Assembly (NCBI GenBank): GCA_013287435.1
Contig: JABDDU010000005.1
Span: 1 to 64,000 of the forward strand
Origin: Verrucomicrobiota bacterium
GTDB lineage: Bacteria > Pseudomonadota > Gammaproteobacteria > Coxiellales > Coxiellaceae
Direction of reading: 5' to 3'
DNA length: 64,000 nucleotides
Positions 53,454 to 62,940 of the stretch are shown here, one piece after another (within the stretch, counting starts at the first letter, position 1; the number at the start of each line of letters is the position of its first letter). The position numbers were made by a program, and so were the translations under genes. The notes beneath the pieces are model-generated. The model did not search any database and was not told the origin of the DNA. It was given only the letters and a program-made list of their open reading frames with translations.

Positions 53454-55238
53454 TTACAATGGGTTGGTTTCTAATTTTAACCATTCTCGAACATCTTCCG
53501 ATAAATCGTTTGACAATAATTCAAAAATTTTCTGATGATAATCATTAACCCATTGAATTTCACGCGTTGACAATAAATTCACATCAATTAATTTTCGTGC
53601 GTAGGGAACCATCGTAAGATCAGCCATACTGTAAAATGGACCGTTGCCTGTCAAACTGTCTTTGGCAGGTATTTTTTCGATGATTTCACATAAATTTTCA
53701 ATGCGAATGCCATATTTTCCCGTCAAATATAGTCCCGGCTCATTGCTCACAATCATTCCGGGTTTTAGTGCAACACCGGTTGCGCCATAGGCAATGCGTT
53801 GCGGACCTTCGTGCACACACAGATAAGCACCGACACCATGTCCTGTTCCATGACCGAAATCCATACCAGATTCCCATAACGGTAAACGTGCAATGGGATT
53901 GATATGCTCACCACACGCACCGTCGGGAAAAGGTAAATGACGCAACGCCAGATGTCCTTTTAACACTAACGTATAATGTTTTTTTTGATCGGCGGTTGGC
54001 GTACCTAAATGAATCGTGCGGGTGATGTCAGTTGTGCCTTCAAAATATTGCGCACCAGAATCCACAAGCAACATCTCGCGATCGGTAATGGTGTGACAGG
54101 TTTTTTTCATCGCATGATAATGCACAATCGCACCATGATCGGCGAATCCACAAATCGTTGGAAAACTTAAATCCAAACACCGTTTGTCTTCGCGACGACA
54201 TTTTTCTAATTGGTCAGAGGCTGAAATTTCGTCAACACCATCACGCCAATGATTTTCTATCCACTGTAAAAATTTCACGACAGCAATTGCATCGATGCGG
54301 TGTGCTTCACGCGCACCGGCTAATTCCGTTTTATTTTTAATCGCTTTCATTAATAAAATCGGTGATGGTTTTTCAATTAAAAATGCACGATCAAGTTGTA
54401 ATTCAACCCACCAACTCGTTGTGTTTGGATCAACCCACACTGCATTTTCTAATTTTTGTAATGCGTCTGAAAATTGTTCATAAGGCAATACAGTAATATT
54501 TTGTTTTACAAAATAAGATAAATCGGTTTGTGTCACACATGCTAAATGTACAAATAAAAAAGCGTCTTGCAGGGTAACAATCGCGTAGCTAATCACTAAT
54601 GGATTGTAAGGAATATCATTACCGCGAATATTAAAGAGCCAAGCAATTTCATCCAATTGAGAAATCACTAACGCGTCAGCCGCCGCTTCTTTCATTGCAA
54701 GACGAACACGCGCTAATTTTTCTTCTGCTGAAAAACCCGCATATTTCTCGTCTAAAATACGAATTTTTTCAAGTTGTAATGATGGTCGATCTTTCCAAAT
54801 TTGATCAATCCAATTTTCTGGTATCGCTGTTAACAATCCATGCACACGCGACAACGTTGCCGACCATTGACGACGCTGCGAAATGCTAATCACTTTGGGA
54901 TCAACGCCGACCGTGGCATTAAATGCATGATCACCCAACCATGCACTGACCGGTGCAGAAACACCTTGCAGTTGTTTCATTAATTGAAATTCGCTTCCCT
55001 CTAATTCTTGTTCGGCTTGTAAATAGTAACGCGGATCTGTCCACAAAAAAGCATTTTCTAAACCAACCAATGCTTCGCCGTACGAACCCGTAAAATGGGT
55101 CAGCCATTCACGACGTTGCCAATGTGCAGGCACATATTCATTATTGTGATCATCGCGGGTTGGTACATAATAGAAATCAACGCTTTTTTCAGACATGCGA
55201 TGACGTAGATTTTTTAGTTTTTCAAAAACGGAAGTCAT
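53454..55238 (-). CDS. M24B aminopeptidase P, long (eukaryotic-like) type
   Basis: 594 residues from the ATG at 55238 (AAGG 8 bases upstream; MTSVFEKLKNLRHRM). Two creatinase-like N-terminal domains, then the M24 metallopeptidase: Asp ligands in LVDSGAQYFEGTTDITRTIH, His in FGHGTGHGVGAYLCVHEG, Glu in SNEPGLYLTGKYGIRIEN. E. coli PepP has 441 residues; this three-domain form resembles eukaryotic cytosolic Xaa-Pro aminopeptidase. It sits where pepP usually sits, between zapA and ubiH, but faces away from ubiH, suggesting replacement of the native gene. Confidence 0.92.
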   Translation of the reverse strand: MTSVFEKLKNLRHRMSEKSVDFYYVPTRDDHNNEYVPAHWQRREWLTHFTGSYGEALVGLENAFLWTDPRYYLQAEQELEGSEFQLMKQLQGVSAPVSAWLGDHAFNATVGVDPKVISISQRRQWSATLSRVHGLLTAIPENWIDQIWKDRPSLQLEKIRILDEKYAGFSAEEKLARVRLAMKEAAADALVISQLDEIAWLFNIRGNDIPYNPLVISYAIVTLQDAFLFVHLACVTQTDLSYFVKQNITVLPYEQFSDALQKLENAVWVDPNTTSWWVELQLDRAFLIEKPSPILLMKAIKNKTELAGAREAHRIDAIAVVKFLQWIENHWRDGVDEISASDQLEKCRREDKRCLDLSFPTICGFADHGAIVHYHAMKKTCHTITDREMLLVDSGAQYFEGTTDITRTIHLGTPTADQKKHYTLVLKGHLALRHLPFPDGACGEHINPIARLPLWESGMDFGHGTGHGVGAYLCVHEGPQRIAYGATGVALKPGMIVSNEPGLYLTGKYGIRIENLCEIIEKIPAKDSLTGNGPFYSMADLTMVPYARKLIDVNLLSTREIQWVNDYHQKIFELLSNDLSEDVREWLKLETNPL

Positions 55239-55286
55239 GGGAATTACCTTTATTTTAGCGAATGAGATTATGTTACCATAGGCGCC

Positions 55287-56489
55287 ATGAAACAAGAATC
55301 ACAGAAAACAAATATCGTTATCGCCGGTGCGGGTTTGATCGGTTTGAGTTTTGCATTAAGCATGAAAAATGTTGGATCGTCAATTCAGATTTTAGAAAAT
55401 CATTTACCTGAAATTTTAACACGATCAGAAAATGATACACGACCGATTTCATTATCGTACGGCAGTTATCGTATTTTAAATGCATTGGGTATTTGGAGCG
55501 AATTGGAAAATGTGGCGTGCCCGATTTTAGCGGTGCATGTATCAGAACAAGGACGATTTGGAATACTCCATTTTTCTGCGGAAGAGGAAAAAGTTCCGGT
55601 GCTCGGTTATGTTGTGCCATTTGCAAAATTATTTAAAGCGTTGTATCACGCAGTTTCTGCAACATCTGAAATTAATATTGTCTCCATTCAATCAATAGAA
55701 AAAATTCACTGTGATTTGAATGGCGCGAAAATTGAAATAAAAACAGTTCATGGAAAATCTGACATCACAGCGGATTTATTGGTTGCGGCTGATGGCACTC
55801 AATCGTCGTGTCGCGATTTACTCGGTATTTCCTATCGCGAAGAAGACAACGGTGATGTCGCGCATATTTATCAACTAGAATTATCTGACAATCATGATCA
55901 CACCGCTTACGAACGATTCACTAAAATGGGTGTGCTGGCAGTTTTGCCTTTGTATGAAAAAAATAAAGCGCAGTTGGTGTGGACGATGACGGCGCAGAAT
56001 GTAAAAAAATGCGAGCGGAACAAGATTTTGGAATTTTTACAAAATGCATTTGAGGGACGATTATCGATTGTGGGTGCAAAAAAAATAACTGAATTTCCAT
56101 TGAAAACAGTGATGGCAGAAAAACAAATTGCACCATCCGCGGTTTTATTGGGCAATGCGGCACATACCATTTATCCGGTTGCAGCACAGGGATTTAATTT
56201 GGGATTGCAGGATGTGGCTGTTTTAAGCGATGTATTGATGGAAGCGAAAAAAAATATCGGTGATATAAAAATATTAGAAAAATATGCGGCGCTGACAGTC
56301 AAACATCAACAAGCGATTTTTAATATCACTCATCAATTAAGCGGTTTATTTGAATTGCCTTTTATCGGAAGTGTGCGTGGATTGGGATTGTTGTCGACGG
56401 ATATTATTTATCCGCTGAAAAATAAATTAGCAAAACGAACGATGGGAATTGCTGGGAAAATGCCGCGTTTATTGCGAGGTTTTCGATGA
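55287..56489 (+). CDS. ubiH: UbiH-like FAD-dependent ubiquinone biosynthesis hydroxylase
   Basis: 400 residues. FAD Rossmann motif IVIAGAGLIGLSFALSM; the middle DGTQSSCRDLL motif (DG); and the second FAD motif LLGNAAHTIYPVAAQGFNLG. Hydroxylates the ubiquinone ring; the exact position (C6 for UbiH) is inferred from order, since ubiH-ubiI pairs are typical. Overlaps the next gene by ATGA. Confidence 0.88.
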   Translation: MKQESQKTNIVIAGAGLIGLSFALSMKNVGSSIQILENHLPEILTRSENDTRPISLSYGSYRILNALGIWSELENVACPILAVHVSEQGRFGILHFSAEEEKVPVLGYVVPFAKLFKALYHAVSATSEINIVSIQSIEKIHCDLNGAKIEIKTVHGKSDITADLLVAADGTQSSCRDLLGISYREEDNGDVAHIYQLELSDNHDHTAYERFTKMGVLAVLPLYEKNKAQLVWTMTAQNVKKCERNKILEFLQNAFEGRLSIVGAKKITEFPLKTVMAEKQIAPSAVLLGNAAHTIYPVAAQGFNLGLQDVAVLSDVLMEAKKNIGDIKILEKYAALTVKHQQAIFNITHQLSGLFELPFIGSVRGLGLLSTDIIYPLKNKLAKRTMGIAGKMPRLLRGFR

Positions 56490-57643
56490 AACCGTGCGAT
56501 GTCGCGATTGTCGGTGGTGGTATTGTGGGTTTATCACTCGCCGCAGTGCTGGCTAAAAATAATTTTTCCGTAACGATTATTGAATCCAAAAAAATAAATC
56601 CTGAGGAAAATAAGGTAACCGCACGTGTTAGCGCCATTCATCTGACATCACAAAAATTATTTCAGTATGTAAACATTTGGGATCAATTAAAAATGAATGC
56701 TGCGCCCTTATATGAAATGCATATTTGGGATCATACGCAAAATGCGCATTTAAATTTTGACAGTCGTGATATGAATGAAATACAAATGGGTTTTATTGTT
56801 GAAAATCGTGCTATGGTAAAAGCATTATGGGAAAAATTATCAAATGACAATCATGTACAAATTTTTTGTCCACATACGCCAACAGAGTTTGATTTAAAAA
56901 ATTCGCAATTAGTGGTTGGCGCAGATGGCGCGAATTCTTGGGTGCGTGAGCAAATGCCGGTAACATTGCAAACACGATCCTATCAACAAAAAGCGATTAT
57001 TGCCGTAATAGAATCGCAACACTCCCATAATAATAGGGCTTATCAAAAATTTTTATCAACGGGGCCGGTTGCATTATTGCCGTTAATCCATTCACATCAC
57101 ACCGCATTGGTGTGGTCTGCGGATGATTTAATCAGTGATGAATTAATGCAAAAATCGAATAAAGATTTTTCTGATTCGCTAACAGAAGCGCTCGATTATC
57201 GATTGGGAAAATTAACGATTATTTCAGATCGTTCACAATTTTTATTAACCATGCGACATGCAAATGATTATGTATCAGAAAATTATGCATTGATTGGCGA
57301 TGCGGCACATACGATTCATCCACTGGCAGGATTAGGTGTTAATTTAGGATTAATGGATGCAGCCTGTTTAGCGCAGGTATTAGTGGATGCGCGTGAAAAT
57401 AAAAAATGTTTGGGTGATATTCGCACGTTGCGAAAATATGCGCGCTGGCGAAAAGCTGATAATTCTGCGGTAATCTGTGCAATGCGTGGTTTAAAAGAAA
57501 TATTTTCAATCGATACACAACGGGTTAATACGGCGCGAAGTTTTGGTGTTAACGGAATTGATCAATGTGTATCAATTAAAAATGCGTTGATGCAGATTGC
57601 GATGGGAAAATCGAAGGATTTACCGGTGTTTTTGCAGAGTTAA
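56486..57643 (+). CDS. ubiI: UbiI/VisC-like FAD-dependent hydroxylase
   Basis: 385 residues. VAIVGGGIVGLSLAAVLAKN (FAD), VVGADGANSWVREQM (DG motif) and LIGDAAHTIHPLAGLGVNLG are diagnostic. Second ubiquinone hydroxylase (C5 in E. coli UbiI). Coupled to the previous gene through a four-base overlap. Confidence 0.88.
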   Translation: MKPCDVAIVGGGIVGLSLAAVLAKNNFSVTIIESKKINPEENKVTARVSAIHLTSQKLFQYVNIWDQLKMNAAPLYEMHIWDHTQNAHLNFDSRDMNEIQMGFIVENRAMVKALWEKLSNDNHVQIFCPHTPTEFDLKNSQLVVGADGANSWVREQMPVTLQTRSYQQKAIIAVIESQHSHNNRAYQKFLSTGPVALLPLIHSHHTALVWSADDLISDELMQKSNKDFSDSLTEALDYRLGKLTIISDRSQFLLTMRHANDYVSENYALIGDAAHTIHPLAGLGVNLGLMDAACLAQVLVDARENKKCLGDIRTLRKYARWRKADNSAVICAMRGLKEIFSIDTQRVNTARSFGVNGIDQCVSIKNALMQIAMGKSKDLPVFLQS

Positions 57644-57761
57644 ATAGCTTCTCGCTGACATCACACATGGCCATTTGACCTCTGTAAACCCTCGGCATTC
57701 ACGGGTATGCTGTTAATTAAGTTAATTTATGAATTGATTCGAAACAAACAAGGAGGTTTTT

Positions 57762-58439
57762 ATGCCAGGGTATAATCGCGGAGATCTTTTAGATGACTAT
57801 CGGAGGAAATCTCGCAATGAGCGTGAATCAGAGCGGACTCTAAGACGTGCAGCACAACAAAAAGAAGTTGAAGAAATCGTCAAGGCTCAAGAAGAAAAAC
57901 GAAGAGCGGCTGAAAAAACAAAAAGATATGAGTTGGCTAATAAAAAATTTGAAGAAAAAATGGCGTCAATTGCTGAAAATCAAAGACAAAGGATACGTAC
58001 AGAAGAAACGTTATCCCGCGATGCTATAACCAACCTAGAAACGAAGACGCATGAAAAAAGTTCTTCTCTATTCGATAAACTCGCTGAAAGACATAGAGGG
58101 CAAACAGAAGGAAAGACTCGCGTAGCATCAATCCAACCGATTGCGGAAGATCTCACAAATCAAGACATGCCCATTGCAACAGGGAAAGCAAACGAGAAAC
58201 GCCCATTTTGGAGAACCCGCAACATAACACCACCAGCATCTCCCACTGATTATGTACTCGTAGGGTCATCTTCATCATTTGCACCATGTTCATCGCCACG
58301 AACGTCAGGGTCATTTTCATCATCTTCATCATGCTCATCGCCACTAACGTCTGGGATGTTTGGTAAAGCGGAAACGGCGACAGCGGGAGCAGCGGGAGCA
58401 GCGGAAGCGTCGACTGCATCAGTGGCAAAGGCAGGTTAG
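57762..58439 (+). CDS. Charged coiled-coil protein with Ser-rich tail, effector-like
   Basis: 225 residues with a strong AAGGAGG site upstream. Residues ~15-110 are a highly charged helix (RRKSRNERESERTLRRAAQQ, then KEVEEIVKAQEEKRRAAEK), probably coiled coil. Residues ~165-205 hold two imperfect copies of a Ser-rich block (SSSSFAPCSSPRTSGSF, SSSSSCSSPLTSGMF). The C-terminus is Ala/Thr-rich. No family recognised. The architecture (coiled coil plus low-complexity tail, no signal peptide) is common among secreted effectors. Confidence 0.6.
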   Translation: MPGYNRGDLLDDYRRKSRNERESERTLRRAAQQKEVEEIVKAQEEKRRAAEKTKRYELANKKFEEKMASIAENQRQRIRTEETLSRDAITNLETKTHEKSSSLFDKLAERHRGQTEGKTRVASIQPIAEDLTNQDMPIATGKANEKRPFWRTRNITPPASPTDYVLVGSSSSFAPCSSPRTSGSFSSSSSCSSPLTSGMFGKAETATAGAAGAAEASTASVAKAG

Positions 58440-58446
58440 CAGGAGT

Positions 58447-58499
58447 TTCGCACTTTCGTAGCTTAGCCTACCGCCATCAGCAGATGGTTTGTGTGCGAA
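58447..58499. terminator. Imperfect hairpin after the coiled-coil gene
   Basis: TTCGCAC (58447-58453) pairs with GTGCGAA (58493-58499), with an inner CCATC-AGCA-GATGG stem. No T-run immediately follows. Possible terminator or RNA structure. Confidence 0.35.
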
Positions 58500-58578
58500 C
58501 ACTCAACGAGCTTTTTAGAAATCGACAAGAAACACTATTTTTTTAATGCATATTAATTAAAAAAGGGGGGGATTTGGT

Positions 58579-58641
58579 ATGACAGAAAAACATGATTTAA
58601 GAGATTCCGTTACTCATTTAACGCGGCACGTTTGTGCATAA
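58579..58641 (+). CDS. 20-codon ORF with strong ribosome site, possibly a gene start remnant
   Basis: ATG at 58579 is preceded by AAAAAGGGGGGG, and the frame (MTEKHDLRDSVTHLTRHVCA) stops at 58641, 31 bases inside the 3' end of the convergent carrier-protein gene. It may be a short peptide or the beginning of a gene cut off where the downstream cluster was inserted. Confidence 0.25.
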   Translation: MTEKHDLRDSVTHLTRHVCA

Positions 58642-58873
58642 TAAACTCAGAAATGTTTTCTATTGTATCCAGCCGATTTGATTCCATTTCATGTTCTGAA
58701 ATTCTTATATTGTATAACCCTTCAATTTCATGCATCAAAGTAAAATGTTCAAATGAGTCTAATAGACCATCAAAAAATAAACTACTTTTTTTATCAAAAG
58801 TATCTAAATTTAACTCAAATTTTTTTGATATAAATAAGATAAGTTTTTCACAAATTGAATTCTTGTTTTCCAT
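58610..58873 (-). CDS. Acyl carrier protein-like, cluster-specific
   Basis: 87 residues. The phosphopantetheine site is S40 in DGLLDSFEHFTLMHEIEG, matching the LDS motif of acyl/peptidyl carrier proteins, though the residue before Ser is Asp as usual and the flank (SFEHF) is unlike primary-metabolism ACP (DSLDT). Third helix region IRISEHEM and a terminal helix LDTIENISEFIMHKR follow. It lies 20 bp after the KAS III gene and probably carries the acyl intermediate for it. Confidence 0.8.
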   Translation of the reverse strand: MENKNSICEKLILFISKKFELNLDTFDKKSSLFFDGLLDSFEHFTLMHEIEGLYNIRISEHEMESNRLDTIENISEFIMHKRAALNE

Positions 58874-58893
58874 GAATTTTACCTTTAAAAATA

Positions 58894-60006
58894 TTAAATT
58901 TTTTTTAAGATAATGCTACCTATCGCATATCCTGCACCAAATGCTGAGATAATACAAAAATCATTTTTTTTCAGATCGTTTTGATGCTCATCAAATGCAA
59001 TCAAACATCCAGCTGCACCGCTATTTCCATAATTCTCTAATGTGTTTGGTAGTGTTTTTTGGCTTATTGAGTCTCCAAGGATGTTTATTCCAATTTCGTC
59101 ATTAATATATTTATTCGCTTGATGCAACCATAAACGTTTTATTATTGATTTATCTATCGAAAGTTTTTCTAGATGTTTCTTTAGATGATCAATAACGAGG
59201 GGAACAATTTCTTCTCTGACTTTTTGTCCATTTTGATTAAAAAAGTTATTTGTATTGTTTTTATCTTCATGGCAACAATTTAGAAACCCAAAATGGTTAA
59301 AAATATTATTTGAAAAATGTGTTTTTAAAGAAATATCAATCAGTTCAAAAGACGTTTCTATAGTTTTGCAGGTGTTATCTTTTTCCAGAACTATAGCAGC
59401 TGCGCCATCACCAAAAATGAAATGTGATTTTCTATCAGTGAAATTAAGTTGGCCGGTATATATTTCAGGTACTACGACCAAAACACATTCAGCTTGGTCG
59501 TTTAAAATTGCATTTATTGCCGCACTCATTGCAAACACAGATGACGAGCAGGCTACCGACATGTCATATGCCCATCCTTCACAATTCAAAGCACGTTGAA
59601 TTTCGATGGCGTGTGAAGGAAATCCCCTTTCAAAAAGCGTGCTGGCAGCAATGATTCCATTAATCTCGGCTGGATTTTTTTTGGCTTTCATAAGCGCTTT
59701 TCTTGCCGCAATTAACCCTAATTCAGATTGTATTGAAAGATCATTTTTTATGAATCTTGGGCGCATGTGATTGATATCTAGTATCCCGTTTTTATCAATT
59801 ACACGCCTTTTTTTAATTCCAGAGGAGCGTGTGATAGTGTTAACATCCGACGGTTTTATTTTTATAAATTCACCATTTAAAATTTGTTGCTGATTTTTGT
59901 TGTTATAATTTTCAACATATTGATTAAAACTACTAACGAGCTCTTCATTCGTTATTTCATTTTCTGGTAAAAAACTTCCCGATCCGCTAATTACTATTTT
60001 TGTCAT
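58894..60006 (-). CDS. 3-oxoacyl-ACP synthase III-like enzyme, cluster-specific
   Basis: 370 residues, longer than FabH (319). The condensing triad is intact: Cys in DMSVACSSSVFAMSAAIN (around 151), His in LWLHQANKYINDEIG (around 293), Asn in LENYGNSGAAGCLIAFD (around 327). An insert near residues 30-75 and AASTLFERGFPSHAIEIQRAL resemble KAS III enzymes of secondary metabolism. With its own ACP it could condense or transfer an unusual acyl group. Clearly not the housekeeping fabH, which is at 45.5-46.4 kb. Confidence 0.88.
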   Translation of the reverse strand: MTKIVISGSGSFLPENEITNEELVSSFNQYVENYNNKNQQQILNGEFIKIKPSDVNTITRSSGIKKRRVIDKNGILDINHMRPRFIKNDLSIQSELGLIAARKALMKAKKNPAEINGIIAASTLFERGFPSHAIEIQRALNCEGWAYDMSVACSSSVFAMSAAINAILNDQAECVLVVVPEIYTGQLNFTDRKSHFIFGDGAAAIVLEKDNTCKTIETSFELIDISLKTHFSNNIFNHFGFLNCCHEDKNNTNNFFNQNGQKVREEIVPLVIDHLKKHLEKLSIDKSIIKRLWLHQANKYINDEIGINILGDSISQKTLPNTLENYGNSGAAGCLIAFDEHQNDLKKNDFCIISAFGAGYAIGSIILKKI

Positions 60007-60024
60007 ATATTGTTATGTCTATGG

Positions 60025-61002
60025 CTATTTTTTAATGGGTGCAGCCCAGTACGGTGGCGCCCAAATACCCGTTAGATATAGTTGCGCTACATGAATATCT
60101 TTATTGACAGCTTTTGTAATGAGGTTGGCGTTGTACGGAAATGATTTAAATCCCAAAGATAAAAAAATATCTTCTACTCGCTTTAACAAAATATTTTTTG
60201 AATTAAGCGTGATGGAAATTTTTGGTAAATTATTTTTGATGGCCTCATTGCGGGCAATATGCGCAACCGTTTCTATATTTTCATTATCGTTTATCATCAA
60301 CGCTTCAATCGATAATGTGTCTCGCCATTTTTCTATTCTGAGTATGATAAATGCAATTAAATCACTATTTCTATAAATACGCACACAGTATCTGTCCAAA
60401 TGTTTATTATTTGAAACTAACCAATTATATTTTTTTTGATTGCAGCATAAAAAATATTGATCAGGGTACGCATCGGATATTTTCTGATTCAGCGTCACGA
60501 TATCATCGTCAAAACCATATTTAATTTGTATATTTTCTATTGCAACAATATGACTTATGAGTTGAATATTCTCCAGAATAAGCAGTGAAATTGCTGTATG
60601 AGTTGTATAACCCAATTTCACAAAAGATTTTGGGACGGGTGTTAATCCCCATAGAAAATGTACTTCGTTATTGTGAGCTATATTAAATGCGATTTCCTCT
60701 AATTTTTTAAATAAATCTTTTCCCCAAAACCATCTTGCAATTAAAACTCGGTCGAGCAATGTTGATTTTAACGGTAGTCCATCTTTTAACAATTGAAATC
60801 CAATTGTTCCAATTGCGCCAATGATTCTTGATTGTTGTGTTGCGTAGATAAGATTTCCACGATCAGGGTTATCGCTGTATTCATAACGAAGGACATCATC
60901 AGTTAAATTTTCATTTCCACCAATTTCCTTGTAAAAACAATAAAGATTTTTGTATTCACGGAAATTCTTTAGTATATGTGTTTTGAATTCATCTGGATTC
61001 AT
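60025..61002 (-). CDS. GNAT-like acetyltransferase domain protein
   Basis: 325 residues. The first half resembles a GNAT acyltransferase: YATQQSRIIGAIGTIGFQLL, then LLDRVLIARWFWGKDLFKKL (acetyl-CoA loop region) and WGLTPVPKSFVKLGYTTH; the second half (DRYCVRIYRNSDLIAFIILR, LSIEALMINDNEN) looks like a second, degenerate GNAT fold. Such double-GNAT proteins may acylate with CoA- or ACP-bound groups. It begins the three-gene minus-strand unit with KAS III and ACP, 18 bp apart. Confidence 0.65.
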   Translation of the reverse strand: MNPDEFKTHILKNFREYKNLYCFYKEIGGNENLTDDVLRYEYSDNPDRGNLIYATQQSRIIGAIGTIGFQLLKDGLPLKSTLLDRVLIARWFWGKDLFKKLEEIAFNIAHNNEVHFLWGLTPVPKSFVKLGYTTHTAISLLILENIQLISHIVAIENIQIKYGFDDDIVTLNQKISDAYPDQYFLCCNQKKYNWLVSNNKHLDRYCVRIYRNSDLIAFIILRIEKWRDTLSIEALMINDNENIETVAHIARNEAIKNNLPKISITLNSKNILLKRVEDIFLSLGFKSFPYNANLITKAVNKDIHVAQLYLTGIWAPPYWAAPIKK

Positions 61003-61230
61003 AATGAATATTTATTCCGTTTTTAATTTTTTACAAGGATAAGATTTATTTATATATTTTTCAATTGGAGATGCTTTGTTTGACTGTTGCATGAACTACT
61101 TACATGAGTGATTTTATGTACATTTTGCACAGCACAAAAATTTCTTTTAGATTCCATGTGGCTTGCGATAGCTAAATGTCTACGATACGATGCCAATTTA
61201 ATCCATTCAACTGGGAAATTACAAACGGAT
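61003..61230. promoter_or_regulatory. Divergent intergenic region of the biosynthetic cluster
   Basis: 228 bp of very AT-rich sequence between the acetyltransferase-like and carbamoyltransferase genes. It must hold promoters for both arms. I see no palindromic operator; TATATATTTTTC-like stretches are candidates only. An ORF reading through it on the minus strand (61050-61337) overlaps the carbamoyltransferase start and is not convincing. Confidence 0.4.
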
Positions 61231-62931
61231 ATGAATATTCTTGGGATAAATAGTTTTTTTGAGCATCCATCCGTTGCATTGATATGTGATGGAAAACTTG
61301 TTTTTGCGATAGAAGATGAAAGATTATCTCGTATCAAACATGGAAAAAGTTACACGCCATATAAAACGTTCATTCCATTTGATTCGATTTTTGCTGCATT
61401 GAAATCTCAAGGATTAAAGTCAAATGATATACATGAAATTGCTTATTCCTACAACAGAATGTCACATTTGAAAAGTTTATTGGGATGTTTCACTAAAAAA
61501 AGATTGTCCTCGATAAGTGAAGAATTAGCGGCTTATCGTTCAGCTTCCAATGTTCGAGTGGCACTTTCAAAAAGTTATGAAGTTCCGCAGCGTTATAGAC
61601 AATTTATTTCTCCAGAACAATTGGGAGCAGTTCCCTACAAAGAATGGGATCATCATTTATGTCACGCGGCGTCTACTTTTTATTGTTCCTCCTTTCAAGA
61701 AGCGCTTGTTGTTGTTGCTGATGGAAGTGGTGAAAATGCATGCACTTCATTTTACATTGGGAAAAATAATCGATTAATAAAAATTGCTCAAATATCGCTT
61801 CCGAATTCATTGGGATTTTTTTATTCCTACATTACTAGCCATCTTGGTTTTGAACCATTTTCTGATGAATATAAGGTCATGGGATTGGCTGCATATGGTG
61901 AACCAAAATTTGAAAGTCAGATGAATGAACTTGTTAGTATTACGTCGGATGGAAAGTATCGTGTTGATATTCAAAAATTACAAAATCTTGCCAAGATATT
62001 AGGTGTTGCTCGTTTAGTTGGATCTTCTATTGAACAAAACTACAGTGATATTGCTTGCTCAGCCCAAATGCATTTAGAAAAAGTACTAAAACATATTATT
62101 TCATATCAATTGAAAAAAACCGGAATGAAAAAATTATGTTTAGCTGGTGGTGTATTTTTAAATGTGCTTGCAAATGCAGAACTCGCGAAAATTCCAGGTG
62201 TGCAAGATATATTTATACAACCTGCATCGCATGATGCAGGAACAGCTATTGGCGCAGCAGCATTGAGTTGGATCAAAAATGGTGGTTCAAAAATCTCCTA
62301 TGATTCAATGTTTTTGGGCACAGAATATGATGATGTAAAAATTGAAAATGCTTTAATACAGGCGAAAGCAAATTATATCAAAATGGATAATGGCGATGAT
62401 GCCGTTAACAAGATTGCTGACTTATTATCGAAAGAAAAAGTTATTGGATTATTTCGTAATCGTATGGAATTTGGCCCTCGTTCGCTTGGAAATCGGAGCA
62501 TTATTGCATCACCAAAATCAGAAAGAACGCGTGAAAAATTAAATGAGTTAAAGGATCGAGAACAGTTTCGTCCATTGGCTCCTATTGTGATAGCTGAGGC
62601 ATTTCATGAGTTTTTTGAAGGTGTGCAAAACCGCTATATGATGCTTACATCAGTTGTAAAGCCTCATGCGAGAGAGAAAATACCTGCTGTTGTGCATAAA
62701 GACGGTACTTCTCGAGTTCAGGTGGTACACAAAGAGCATGATTCTTTCTTGCATGCATTGCTTGAACGTTTTAGTCAATACAGTGGTGTTCCCGTGTTAA
62801 TTAATACTTCTTTGAATGTAAGAGGGAAACCGATTGATGAAAGTCCACATGATGCGCTCGCGTCTTTTTTTACTTCTGGTCTCGACTACCTTTTTATGGG
62901 TAGTTTTTTGGTTAAACATACGGATAAATAA
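61231..62931 (+). CDS. Carbamoyltransferase, NodU/CmcH/TobZ family
   Basis: 566 residues from the ATG at 61231 (MNILGINSFFEHPSVALICD), the family N-terminus; upstream in-frame codons are not family-like. Kae1/ASKHA fold with metal/ATP residues in EWDHHLCHAASTFYCSSF (HHxxHA) and VVADGSGENACTSFY, KVMGLAAYGEP; KLCLAGGVFLNVLANAELAK; the C-terminal YrdC-independent domain VIGLFRNRMEFGPRSLGNRS and REQFRPLAPIV. It carbamoylates a hydroxyl of a natural product or sugar using carbamoyl phosphate. Its presence marks the cluster as biosynthetic. Confidence 0.92.
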   Translation: MNILGINSFFEHPSVALICDGKLVFAIEDERLSRIKHGKSYTPYKTFIPFDSIFAALKSQGLKSNDIHEIAYSYNRMSHLKSLLGCFTKKRLSSISEELAAYRSASNVRVALSKSYEVPQRYRQFISPEQLGAVPYKEWDHHLCHAASTFYCSSFQEALVVVADGSGENACTSFYIGKNNRLIKIAQISLPNSLGFFYSYITSHLGFEPFSDEYKVMGLAAYGEPKFESQMNELVSITSDGKYRVDIQKLQNLAKILGVARLVGSSIEQNYSDIACSAQMHLEKVLKHIISYQLKKTGMKKLCLAGGVFLNVLANAELAKIPGVQDIFIQPASHDAGTAIGAAALSWIKNGGSKISYDSMFLGTEYDDVKIENALIQAKANYIKMDNGDDAVNKIADLLSKEKVIGLFRNRMEFGPRSLGNRSIIASPKSERTREKLNELKDREQFRPLAPIVIAEAFHEFFEGVQNRYMMLTSVVKPHAREKIPAVVHKDGTSRVQVVHKEHDSFLHALLERFSQYSGVPVLINTSLNVRGKPIDESPHDALASFFTSGLDYLFMGSFLVKHTDK

Positions 62932-62940
62932 GATTTATTT

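Noticed and set aside
58610-58873. Housekeeping acyl carrier protein
   Set aside because: The housekeeping acpP is at 43306-43545 between fabG and fabF; this one is divergent and linked to the KAS III of the cluster.
61050-61337. Minus-strand ORF across the cluster's divergent region
   Set aside because: Overlaps the conserved start of the carbamoyltransferase and has no recognisable domain or ribosome site.
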